Part shown: positions 7,818 to 16,191 of the stretch, one piece after another
Layout of the letters: every line of letters starts with the position of its first letter
Position numbering within the stretch: position 1 is the stretch's first letter
Source: Hydrogenophaga sp.
Lineage (GTDB): Bacteria > Pseudomonadota > Gammaproteobacteria > Burkholderiales > Burkholderiaceae_C
Direction of reading: 5' to 3'
DNA length: 64,000 nucleotides
NCBI RefSeq assembly: GCF_019635465.1
Contig: NZ_JAHBZK010000007.1
Span: 124,001 to 188,000 of the forward strand
Program-made: the position numbers and the translations under genes
Notes under the pieces: generated by a model
What the model saw: only the letters and a program-made list of their open reading frames with translations
Told to the model about the DNA's origin: nothing
Database searches by the model: none

Positions 7818-10628
7818 TCAGACGTTCGCCGGGTTGAAGACCCGAGCGTGCATTTGATGTCTGAGTGCGTCGGCATTCAATGCCCCATCCGCCAGGAGGG
7901 GTCCTGCTGACTTGCTCAGCGCAGTCAAAAGCACCTCCACCAGATCGGCGTCAAGTGTCGTCCAATCCACGCGAGCCAGGAACAGTTTGAAGAACGCCTG
8001 AGCCTGATTGCCCAGGCCTTTCACGAATGGCCCAAATACCTTGTGCTCCCATTCGGGTTGCAAGGTGCCCGCCTGAAGGGGTCGCAACAGCGGGTTGAAG
8101 CACGGGTCCAGGATGTTGTCCATCAACGCCGGCCGATCCTGCGTAGCGGAAAGACCCACAAGCAGCGCGCCGAACATCTGCCCGAGGTCTTCGAGCGACC
8201 CATTGCCCACATCCACATGGCGGCCTATCCTGCGGCCCACTTCGCGCAGCAGGGTGGTGAATTCGTTGCTAGGGCTCGGCAGCGGTATTTCACCCATCAG
8301 CCACGCCGCACGAGCAATCCCCCGCTGCACCGCCGTCAAGAGTTGCGTGGCGACAGCCATCCTTATCACAGCCCGTTGTGGATTCGCTGAAATTCGTTCC
8401 CTGTAGCAATCGAAGGCCAGTTCCACCAAACCCCTGAACGTGTCCTCAGGCAACTTGTTCGTGGACTTAAGTTGCGCGACGATGAACGTACTCAGCATCC
8501 TGTCCAAGCCGGTGGCCACCTCCCTCTTGAACAACATGGCCCTGGCCCAGATCATCATGTTGCTGGCAACGATGCTCCGCTCGGACAGAGCCGCAATCAT
8601 GAGCGGCGCATCGGGTCGACCCTCGATCAACGCATTGCTGAACAAGGGGTCAAATTGCTTCCAACCATGTTCAGGAAGGCTGCATTGCATTGCCAGCGGA
8701 AAGCAGCAAGCCAATAGAGCGCGGGTTTCTGCCGACTTGGGATCTGCGCCTCTGCTGAAAGACAGTTCTTCTAAAAATGACGCACCCAACGATGCCGTCC
8801 CCCGCCCATGCTGGATCACATCCATCACGGTCCACAGCGCATCGAGGTCGGCATTGCTTCCCAGCCATACCAGAAACTCGCGGCATTGTGGGTTCGAGGA
8901 CATGGCCTCCATCAAGTCGTCGATACGTCGCCCTTGAGGCATCACATCCGAACATTGCGTTGGGTCAACCCTGTGCGAAAGCGCCCGTGCCATCAAGTCC
9001 GCACATGCGTGCAACTCGGGGAATTGATCCACAGACACGGATGTCAACAATTGCTTGTACCGATCCAGTGCGATCGTTCGGCCTCGCTGCAATGCATCGC
9101 CTGAACCCGATCGAACCGATTGCGCGAACCGCAGCGTCGACAGGAGCAGTGGTTGCATGCCCTCTCCCCTGGCCTGCAGATGGCTGACGCACCGCTTCAG
9201 GATCCCAAGCACCTTGGCGGTGTCCTGCCGCGCCGGCTGCGCCATTGTCGGGTCCAGCATCGACAACAAGCGCGTCAATTGCGCGTCCTTCTTCAGGTTT
9301 ACTGCCATGTCGACGATGTCCACCAGCGGCACCCAATCGGCGCTCTCACCACTCTCCGTTGCCTCAGGCATTTCGGTCAGCGGCAGCGTCATCGGCTCAT
9401 GGCCAGCCTGGCGCCATTGCTCTGCAACGCTCCACTGCGCCACCATCAGCAGCAGATCACCCAGCACGTCTTGCAAGGGCTCGCCCAGGCGCGCCTGCGC
9501 CAGCAACTCCACCAGGCCCACAACCTCGGACAACCCCACAGGAAAAGGAAGGGCATCAGGTGGTACATCCGCGACGCACGCGTTCAGCCAGTCGCCGGCC
9601 AGTTGCGCACACGCCGATCGACAAGCGTCGCGCGCTGCCTTGTCAACATCCAGCGTCGACAGCACGCACGCCAACTCGACCAGACCTTCAAGCCCCTCAC
9701 GCTTCGGGGGCAAAGATGCCAGAAGGGCATTCATCGGATTCACATCCTTGCCCGGGGCTTCCAGCAACGACTGGTAAGTGGCCCAGATTGATGCGCCGCG
9801 TTCTTTTGCGACCGCCACTTGGTCCAGGATCAAAGACATGGACGCAGGGAGTCTCTCCAACCTCTGATCGACGGGGGTATCGGCCCCCCTGGCAGCGCTG
9901 GCGAGGCGCGCTTCGGCCTTCTTCAGCCTGACGTCCAGACGGACACGAGATCCTGTCCACGCGTCGAGCGCGTTTGCGCCGCCCGCCACGACCAAGGCAG
10001 CCAGGTCCTTGCTGCGGATGCCACGCTGCTTGATCAGTGCACAACAAGCTTGCGGTTTTTCCGCCTGCACCAGTGCGACGAGAAGACGATTCACCGCCCT
10101 GGGGGCCAGGCGGGTCACCATGGGCTCGGGTGCGCTGATGGGTGACAAGGTGATTAACTTGAAACCTTTGGCGATGCGTGTGACAAGCTCGGGCAGCTGC
10201 ACCAGCACATCGGCGGCTTCCTCCAGGCCCAACCCACATTCACCCAGCACATGAAAGGCCTGCTCGATCTCGGCGCCCATGTGACCAAGCGCGCGGTGCG
10301 TTGGACCAACCAAAACGGATCGATCAGCGTCGTTCTCGTAGGCGACGGAATGCGTTCTGCCTGCCGCCGCCGCCACCTGTTTCGCGATGCAGGCATCCAC
10401 CGCCTTGCGCACACGGGGGCTTGTGTCGGTGGTGAACACGATGCTCAAACCGTAGCACCTCGCGTTCGCCTGCTCGCGCCGGGACAGGTTGAACTGCACA
10501 AAGCTGGCCAGCTCCTGCTGGCGCGGTGCAGCCTCATCGGGTGTCACCCGATGGTCCTGGGGGTGGTGGGAGCCGGCATGTGATGGCCGGGGCGATGAGG
10601 GTCGGAAACCTGTCGAGTACTTTTGCAT
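7818..10628 (-). CDS. Large unrecognised protein; candidate type III secretion effector
   Basis: I do not recognise a known family. From the ATG at 10628 it is 936 residues; an in-frame GTG at 10703 would add 25. The first 40 or so residues are low-complexity and rich in Ser, Pro, His and Arg, with no hydrophobic signal peptide. The rest reads as a long run of amphipathic helices with no transmembrane segment and no obvious catalytic motif, suggesting a helical-repeat scaffold. It lies 135 bp downstream of a small acidic protein that resembles a type III secretion chaperone, on the same strand. GC is clearly lower than in the neighbours (one hand-counted 60-base row at 8701 is 57%, against 72% for a row at 7321 in the MFS gene), which suggests acquisition by transfer. 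A secreted effector is an inference from N-terminus, partner and composition. Confidence 0.55.
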   Translation of the reverse strand: MQKYSTGFRPSSPRPSHAGSHHPQDHRVTPDEAAPRQQELASFVQFNLSRREQANARCYGLSIVFTTDTSPRVRKAVDACIAKQVAAAAGRTHSVAYENDADRSVLVGPTHRALGHMGAEIEQAFHVLGECGLGLEEAADVLVQLPELVTRIAKGFKLITLSPISAPEPMVTRLAPRAVNRLLVALVQAEKPQACCALIKQRGIRSKDLAALVVAGGANALDAWTGSRVRLDVRLKKAEARLASAARGADTPVDQRLERLPASMSLILDQVAVAKERGASIWATYQSLLEAPGKDVNPMNALLASLPPKREGLEGLVELACVLSTLDVDKAARDACRSACAQLAGDWLNACVADVPPDALPFPVGLSEVVGLVELLAQARLGEPLQDVLGDLLLMVAQWSVAEQWRQAGHEPMTLPLTEMPEATESGESADWVPLVDIVDMAVNLKKDAQLTRLLSMLDPTMAQPARQDTAKVLGILKRCVSHLQARGEGMQPLLLSTLRFAQSVRSGSGDALQRGRTIALDRYKQLLTSVSVDQFPELHACADLMARALSHRVDPTQCSDVMPQGRRIDDLMEAMSSNPQCREFLVWLGSNADLDALWTVMDVIQHGRGTASLGASFLEELSFSRGADPKSAETRALLACCFPLAMQCSLPEHGWKQFDPLFSNALIEGRPDAPLMIAALSERSIVASNMMIWARAMLFKREVATGLDRMLSTFIVAQLKSTNKLPEDTFRGLVELAFDCYRERISANPQRAVIRMAVATQLLTAVQRGIARAAWLMGEIPLPSPSNEFTTLLREVGRRIGRHVDVGNGSLEDLGQMFGALLVGLSATQDRPALMDNILDPCFNPLLRPLQAGTLQPEWEHKVFGPFVKGLGNQAQAFFKLFLARVDWTTLDADLVEVLLTALSKSAGPLLADGALNADALRHQMHARVFNPANV

Positions 10629-10763
10629 GGTGTGCAGTCGGTGTGAGTGAAGTTCGGTCGAGAGAGCGCGGTGACCAACCAGACAATGGGTCTTCACCGG
10701 CACGTCGGTGAACGGCCATGACCCACCGATACCGATCGGACGGCGATCTGTGTTTGAGCAGCC

Positions 10764-11300
10764 TCAGGCGAACGAAGCGGGTGCTGCGTCCTGCCGTTCA
10801 GCAGAAAGCGCATCGGCAAACAGCCGATGCATGGCCACGAACCTGTTCACCAGCGCAGCAAACGCGTGCTCGCTCAGGTCATCGAAGTCGGATTCGTGAG
10901 AGAGAACCAGCATGCGCGAATCTGGGCTGATCTGCACATGCCAGTGCCGGCGGGTTCTGGGCAATGCCTGGGGCGGTGCGAATGGATCCAGATCCCATTC
11001 ATCGTCCCAGTCATCCTCCTTCTCATCGTCGCCCTCGGGCTCTTCGTCAATGGCAGCCGGGATGTGACCAAGCGCTTCGCTGCCTGCCACTTGCGCGTAG
11101 CCCGGGCTGGAATAGATCGTCACGACCGGATGATCGCGATCACTGTGAAGCATGAGGAACAGGTCTTCGCCAAAAGACAAGGTCAGCAGATCGTTTGAGC
11201 GGTCCTCGGTAAGGCGGAGGTCATGCGTACCGGCGTAGGCCTGGCACAGTTGCGAGAGTCGGGCGTGAGACATGAAGGGCGGCGGGAGTGGCGAATGCAT
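10764..11300 (-). CDS. Small acidic protein resembling a class I type III secretion chaperone (CesT-like)
   Basis: The 178-residue product has the order expected of CesT/Tir-type chaperones. An N-terminal amphipathic helix (about 10-27) is followed by strands around LLTLSFGEDLFLMLH and VVTIYSS, a paired strand RHWHVQIS / MLVLSHE, and a C-terminal helix (about 145-168). A very acidic insertion (Asp/Glu-rich, about 85-108) separates the two halves and is unusual. Class I chaperones are small, acidic and encoded next to the effector they bind, which matches the position just upstream of the 936-residue protein. The start could also be the ATG at 11273. No hrp/PIP-type box was seen in the 61 bp upstream, so it may be read from the oxygenase promoter. 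Confidence 0.55.
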   Translation of the reverse strand: MHSPLPPPFMSHARLSQLCQAYAGTHDLRLTEDRSNDLLTLSFGEDLFLMLHSDRDHPVVTIYSSPGYAQVAGSEALGHIPAAIDEEPEGDDEKEDDWDDEWDLDPFAPPQALPRTRRHWHVQISPDSRMLVLSHESDFDDLSEHAFAALVNRFVAMHRLFADALSAERQDAAPASFA

Positions 11301-11361
11301 CGGTGTGTCACGCCTTTGATCGACTTGGTTCCGCCGGTGCGCACCCTTCCGTATCCGACAC

Positions 11362-12519
11362 TCAACCGATGGTCAGCCCCGACAGCCGCTCCACCGCGGC
11401 ATGAAACCGCGCTGCACTGCATTCCGTTCGACCAAAGTGCCAGTGCGTGTTGGCGCCACTGGCCAGTGTGGACTGGCACGACACGCCCAGCGCAAAGTCC
11501 TCGTCCAGCGCGCCCCAGAATGAGTCCACGTTCTTGCGCCAGTGCGCGCGCGCCTTCTCGGTTGCAGGCAGCTCGGGGATCAGGGTGATGGCGCGCACCG
11601 TGCTGCGGTCCACCGCCTCGGGCCACACGCTGAACAGGTTGGCGTGGTCGCCCTCGTGGAGGATGAAGGTGGCCGGGAAGAAGAAATAGATGATGTTGCT
11701 GTGCCGCCCGATGTCCCATTGGGCAGGGTCCTGATCGCGAAGCCCCGCCATGCTGCGCTTGGGCAGCAGCAGGCGCTGATGGTCGCCGTCGTGATCGGCG
11801 ATCAGCAGGTTGTCGTGAAACAGCGGCGCGATGCTGTCGCGGTGGGCGTACTGGAAGTGGTAGGTCTCGAGGTTGCCTTCGAACGGGATCTTCCAGTTGG
11901 CGGCATTGGTGAAGCTGCGCTGGTGGAACGGCACCCAGAGGTCGTAGCCCCAGTGCCGCAGGTCCTGCGCAAATCGGCCCAGGTGGGCGCGCAGATCGAG
12001 GACTGCGCTCTCATCGGGTGCCAGCACGCGCGGCACCACCCACACCAGGCCCAGCGACTCGCCCACCGCCACGCGCGCCAACGCACATTGCCCGGGCGGT
12101 GCATGCGCAAAATCGGCCGCATGCGGACGCCCTGCCAGCGTGCCGTCGAGCCGGTACGACCAGCTGTGGTACGGGCAGATCAACACCCGCTTGCTGTGCT
12201 CGCCGGCATCGAGCAGGCGCGCACCGCGGTGCCGGCAGGCGTTCACGAAGCCGCGCAGTTCGCCGCCTTCGCCACGCACCAATAGCACCGGCAATCCGGC
12301 GAGATCAACGGCCAGTGTGTCGCCGGGCCGGGCCAGCTGGGCCGAGGGGCACACCGCCACGGGGTGGCGGCAAATCACATGCTCGCGCTCACGCTCGAAG
12401 CGCGCCGGGTCGAGGTAGCGCGCCACCGGGCTGAGCGTCGCCTCGCCACGTTCGCTGTCACCGGCCGCGATCAGCGCCAGCGCACGCCGGATCAGCCGCA
12501 CCTGTTCGTCGTGTTGCAT
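11362..12519 (-). CDS. Rieske non-haem iron oxygenase, ring-hydroxylating alpha subunit
   Basis: Probable mono- or dioxygenase component acting on an aromatic or quaternary-amine-like substrate. The 385 residues carry a Rieske [2Fe-2S] site, C95-x-H97 and C115-x2-H118 (ACRHRGARLL ... CPYHSW). The mononuclear iron site lies in NLETYHFQYAH (H221 and H226), with a C-terminal carboxylate near LDEDF (339-343). No reductase, ferredoxin or beta subunit is adjacent, so electrons must come from elsewhere. It lies 75 bp after the DUF1513 gene on the same strand and may be a tail gene of the iron operon. The substrate is unknown. Confidence 0.88.
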   Translation of the reverse strand: MQHDEQVRLIRRALALIAAGDSERGEATLSPVARYLDPARFEREREHVICRHPVAVCPSAQLARPGDTLAVDLAGLPVLLVRGEGGELRGFVNACRHRGARLLDAGEHSKRVLICPYHSWSYRLDGTLAGRPHAADFAHAPPGQCALARVAVGESLGLVWVVPRVLAPDESAVLDLRAHLGRFAQDLRHWGYDLWVPFHQRSFTNAANWKIPFEGNLETYHFQYAHRDSIAPLFHDNLLIADHDGDHQRLLLPKRSMAGLRDQDPAQWDIGRHSNIIYFFFPATFILHEGDHANLFSVWPEAVDRSTVRAITLIPELPATEKARAHWRKNVDSFWGALDEDFALGVSCQSTLASGANTHWHFGRTECSAARFHAAVERLSGLTIG

Positions 12520-12594
12520 GGTGTCTCCTGCCGGCCATGCTGCTGCCGATGGCAGCGCCGCGATGTCAAGCGAGCGACACCGCGCTGCTGACGG

Positions 12595-13689
12595 TCAGGC
12601 CAACACCAACCAGTGGTTGTCGAGCGCAGCGGGCACGGGCATGCGCTGGACGCCTGCATCGCTGAGCAAGGTGGCCCCGCCGCCGGCCCACCAGTGCGCA
12701 CCGGCCACCGCCACGGCGCAGGCCTCGGGCAATGCCTGGCGTGCCACGACCCGGCCTTGCGCGTTCCAGCCCACCAGCGCGTCTCCGCGCGTGGCGCCGA
12801 CCCAGAAGCCGCCACCCGGGCGCGCGCCGATGTCGCCGCCGTAGCCTTTGACGCCCGGCGCAGGGTCTGCGGCTTGCAGGCGCTGGCCGTCCCAGGTGGC
12901 GAGGATGGGCGCCGCCGATCGTGCGGCTTCGTCGTCGTGCTCGGCCTGCAGCGCAATGCCCACGCGACGCGTGGCTGCGTCGAAGGCCAGGTGGCGAATG
13001 CTCAGGCGCGCATCGTCCAGGCGCCATTGGCCCAGCAGACGGCCATCGCGTGGGCTCAGCGCCACGAGCGACGGGTCCATGCGGTCGAGGTCGCGGTGGC
13101 TGCGTCCGGTTTCGCTCTGGGTCGGAATACCGCCGTTGGCCACGATGAGCGCGCCGGCCGGGATGTCGCCTACGGACTGCGGCAGCACCAGCATGGCGTG
13201 CGGGTCCATGCCGTGCGTGCGCCACTCGCCCAGGCGCGCCAGGCTGCGCGGGTCGCGCACGCCCACCAGGCCCGAGGCGTCGGCCTGGTCGGTCTCGGTG
13301 GTCCACAGCTGCTTCGCGTCGGGCGAGCGCATCACGTGGCCGTTGAGGCGGCGGTCGTCGTTGACCCACTCCCATTGCGCGGCACCACTGTCGGGGTGCC
13401 AGTGCAGCAACCAGTCACCGGGACGGCGGGCCGCCACCAGCACGCTGCCATCGGCCTGCTGACACAGACCGTGAGCGCGCGTGGGCAGTTCGATGCGGGC
13501 CTGCACCTGCACTGCGTCCGCGCCGGGCTGCAGCACACCGGCGTGGTAGCGCCCGTCTTCGGCCCAGGTGGCCAGCAAGCGCGTGCGGGCACTGCTGGCG
13601 CGCGCGGGCAGGCAGGCGCCCGCACCCACAGTACCCACCGCGGCCAACAGGCCCAGCCAGGCGCGGCGCGACAGAACCATGGTGGTCAT
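12595..13689 (-). CDS. DUF1513 family exported protein
   Basis: Function unproven. The 364-residue protein starts with a twin-arginine-like signal (SRRAWLGLLAA, cut near ARA at about 31), so it is probably exported folded. The remainder has repeated short beta-strand units (for example HGMDPHAML, PSLVALSPRDGRLLGQWRL, IRHLAFD), consistent with a beta-propeller. It is the fourth gene of a recurrent set: imelysin, di-haem oxidoreductase, second imelysin, DUF1513. It begins 7 bp after the second imelysin stop, so an iron-linked periplasmic role is inferred. Translation could begin at the ATG at 13689 or at 13680. Confidence 0.8.
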   Translation of the reverse strand: MTTMVLSRRAWLGLLAAVGTVGAGACLPARASSARTRLLATWAEDGRYHAGVLQPGADAVQVQARIELPTRAHGLCQQADGSVLVAARRPGDWLLHWHPDSGAAQWEWVNDDRRLNGHVMRSPDAKQLWTTETDQADASGLVGVRDPRSLARLGEWRTHGMDPHAMLVLPQSVGDIPAGALIVANGGIPTQSETGRSHRDLDRMDPSLVALSPRDGRLLGQWRLDDARLSIRHLAFDAATRRVGIALQAEHDDEAARSAAPILATWDGQRLQAADPAPGVKGYGGDIGARPGGGFWVGATRGDALVGWNAQGRVVARQALPEACAVAVAGAHWWAGGGATLLSDAGVQRMPVPAALDNHWLVLA

Positions 13690-13696
13690 GCAGCCC

Positions 13697-14755
13697 TCAA
13701 TCGCCGTCGGCGCTGGAGAAGCCGATGCCGACCTCCATCGCGGTGGATACGTCGCGCTGCATCAGCGCGGTCAGTGACTTGAGCGCGGTGGCCGCGGCGT
13801 CCACTCGCGCTGGCTGATCGGGCGAGGCGTTCTTCATCGCGCCATCGGCTTGCAGCACCGCGTCGCGCCAGCGGTCGGCCAGGGCCAGGTGCCCTCGGCC
13901 ACGCAGGTAGGTTTCGATGGTGATCAGCCCCTGCCCGGGCGCCGGCACCGGAGCAGCACCCTGCACCGCAACCGCGCGCAGGCTGCCCCAGGCCTGGGCC
14001 CAGGCGGCCGCGGTCTGACCACTGGCGGCACGCGGGAACGCCGGCGCGCCGCCGCGCGTGGCGGCCTCGCGCAAGGGCTTTTCCATGTTGGCCCAGCGCA
14101 GCCGCTCCAGCCCGCCAAGCCATTGGTTGACCCACTCACTGAAGGCGGGCACGGAGGCTTCTTCCTGTGGTGGGTCGGCGGCCAGGGCCGCGAAGGCCTG
14201 GTGCAGGGCATCGGCCTCGGCCTGCACGGCCTGGGCCGCCAGCACGCTGTAGCTGCAGGCTGGCGAGCCCGCCGTCACGGGCGCCACCCACAGCAGGTGT
14301 TCCAGCGCAGGCAAACCCTTGGCGGGTGTGCCCACGCGGGCCATGTCGGCCAGCGACTTCGGCTCGCGCGCAAGCATGCGCTTGAGCAGGTCGGGCCGCA
14401 TGGGCTGAAAGTCGATTTCGCGCAGCGAGCGGCGCTCGATCAGCGGGCCGACGGCCACCGCGCTCAGCCGCTCCCAGGCCAGCATGGTCTGCGTCCACGC
14501 GGCGCGCGCCGGCTCGATGCCGGGGCCGCCCGCACAGTGCTGCTGCAGGGCCAGCACCAGCGCAGCGGAGCGATCGGCAAAGGCCTGCGCCAGCGGCACG
14601 GTGTGGCCGCGGTGAAAGCCGGCCACGGCGTCGGGCGAGGTGTAGAACGGCACGGGGTCGGCGCTGGACTGCGCGGCGGCACCCAGGGGGGCGCCCAGCA
14701 GCAGGGCCAGCCCGGTCGACCAGGCGGCGTGCAGGACAAAACGGCGCGGCGTCAC
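13697..14755 (-). CDS. Imelysin family exported protein (second copy, altered motif)
   Basis: Periplasmic imelysin-like protein (M75 fold) thought to take part in iron acquisition. I chose the GTG at 14755: it overlaps the upstream stop (GTGA) and has GGAG just before it, giving 352 residues with a signal peptide ending near GAAAQ (about 29). The longer open frame adds arginine-rich sequence that is antisense to the neighbouring gene. The family motif GxHxxE appears here as GLPALE (147-152), so the His is missing, and any metal binding at that site should be altered. It is translationally coupled to the di-haem oxidoreductase. Confidence 0.82.
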   Translation of the reverse strand: MTPRRFVLHAAWSTGLALLLGAPLGAAAQSSADPVPFYTSPDAVAGFHRGHTVPLAQAFADRSAALVLALQQHCAGGPGIEPARAAWTQTMLAWERLSAVAVGPLIERRSLREIDFQPMRPDLLKRMLAREPKSLADMARVGTPAKGLPALEHLLWVAPVTAGSPACSYSVLAAQAVQAEADALHQAFAALAADPPQEEASVPAFSEWVNQWLGGLERLRWANMEKPLREAATRGGAPAFPRAASGQTAAAWAQAWGSLRAVAVQGAAPVPAPGQGLITIETYLRGRGHLALADRWRDAVLQADGAMKNASPDQPARVDAAATALKSLTALMQRDVSTAMEVGIGFSSADGD

Positions 14756-16191
14756 AGGCTCTCCACGAATTTGACAAGCGCGTCGCGATCGGCGCGCTTC
14801 ATGCGCAGCACCTGCTGCTTGCTGGCTTCGGCTTCGCCGCCGTGCCAGAGGATGGCTTCGAGCACACCATCGGCGCGGCCGTCGTGCATCAGACGGCGGT
14901 GGCCATTGACGTCGTGGAACAGCCCCACGCCCCACAACGGCGGCGTCTTCCATTCGCTACCGTCGGCCAGGAAATCGGGGCGGCCATCGGCCAGCGCCTC
15001 GCCCATGTCGTGCAGCAGCAGGTCGGTGTAGGGCCAGATCTTCTGGCCCGACAAGGCCTTGCTGGTCAGGCGCGGAAACGGCCCTTCAGCGGTGGTGTAG
15101 GTCGGTCGGTGGCAGACCGCGCACTGCGCCTGCGCAAACAGGCGCTGGCCCTTGAGCACCTGCGCAGACCCGGCAGCGCGGCGCGCCGGTGGCGCCAGCA
15201 CCGCCTGGTAGAAGACCACTTCTTCGAAGGTCTTGGGGTCGAGTTCGGGCTGCGTGCCATGGGCGCCGGCCGGCGCGGCCTGGCAGTCGGTCTGGGTGGG
15301 GGTGCAGTTCTGGTTCGGGAAGGTGGTCGAGGTGATGCCGATGTCACCCAGAAACGCACCCGCGGTCTGGTGCGCGATGGTGGCGACGTTGGCCTTCCAG
15401 CCGAAGCGGCCTACCATCTCGCGCTGGGCCACGGCGTCCCACACGCGGTTGGGGCGCCCGCTGACGGCACCACCGGCGTCCGCCTGCGCCTTGGCATTGG
15501 CCAGGATCTCGGCTTCGGGAATGGCCTCGAGCAGTCCCACGCCGATGACCTGGGGCGCCACGCGCGGGCTCACGAGCGCGTCGGGCGCCATCGGGCCGTA
15601 ACCCAGTTGGTCGATCTCGTAGACCGGCTTGTGCAAGGTGTAGCGTGTGCCATCGGCGAACTTGCCGCTCAGTGGCTCCCAGCGCAGGCGCACGCGGCCC
15701 TCGGGCTTGACGCCCTGCACCGCGGCCGTGTTGAGCTGGTCGCCATACACCGGGTCGGGTTTTGGGCCGCCGTGCTCACCGACACCGGGCACGGACAGGC
15801 GCAACAGCAAGGCCAGCGGCGGCTGGTCCGACAGGCCTTCGGTCCAGGGCGGCGGCGCACCGCGGCCATCGTGCAGGTGGCAGGCCGCGCACGAGCGCGC
15901 GATGAAGTTGGGCCCCAGGCCGTCGCGCGCCGTGGTGCTGGCGGGCGCCTCGACCCAGTTGCGCTTGAAGAACGAGTTGCCGATGACGAAGCGCGTGCGC
16001 TCGGCATCGGGCAGGTTGGCGGCCGGAAATGAGAACGCGTTCTGGCCGGTGGCCCAGACGGTGGCGTCACCGGCCACCTTCTCGGCCAACGGGTCCGCGC
16101 CCGGCGTGGCGGCCTGCAGGGGAGCGACAAACGCCGCGACGGACAGCGTGAGCAGGCCGGCCGAAGCGAGCAGCAGACGGGTGGGTTTCAA
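14752..16191 (-). CDS. Di-haem cytochrome c oxidoreductase (DUF1111, thiol oxidoreductase-like)
   Basis: Exported redox protein of 479 residues with a signal peptide (cut near QAA, about 27) and two covalent haem c sites, CAACH (101-105) and CAVCH (357-361). The second lies in the typical C-terminal cytochrome c domain. In many proteobacteria this family is encoded between two imelysin genes in iron-regulated operons, exactly as here. The neighbouring imelysin genes overlap it at both ends by 4 bp, so strict co-translation is likely. The redox partner is not visible; a role in periplasmic iron oxidation or reduction is inference. Confidence 0.87.
   Translation of the reverse strand: MKPTRLLLASAGLLTLSVAAFVAPLQAATPGADPLAEKVAGDATVWATGQNAFSFPAANLPDAERTRFVIGNSFFKRNWVEAPASTTARDGLGPNFIARSCAACHLHDGRGAPPPWTEGLSDQPPLALLLRLSVPGVGEHGGPKPDPVYGDQLNTAAVQGVKPEGRVRLRWEPLSGKFADGTRYTLHKPVYEIDQLGYGPMAPDALVSPRVAPQVIGVGLLEAIPEAEILANAKAQADAGGAVSGRPNRVWDAVAQREMVGRFGWKANVATIAHQTAGAFLGDIGITSTTFPNQNCTPTQTDCQAAPAGAHGTQPELDPKTFEEVVFYQAVLAPPARRAAGSAQVLKGQRLFAQAQCAVCHRPTYTTAEGPFPRLTSKALSGQKIWPYTDLLLHDMGEALADGRPDFLADGSEWKTPPLWGVGLFHDVNGHRRLMHDGRADGVLEAILWHGGEAEASKQQVLRMKRADRDALVKFVESL

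Noticed and set aside
11301-11361. A PIP/hrp-type box for the chaperone-like gene
   Set aside because: I looked for TTCG-N15/16-TTCG type repeats on the minus strand up to about 11460 and saw none, so type III co-regulation is not supported by a promoter motif.
14756-14953. N-terminal extension of the second imelysin from an upstream start
   Set aside because: It would be arginine-rich, antisense-like sequence overlapping the di-haem gene; the GTG at 14755 has a ribosome site and yields a signal peptide.
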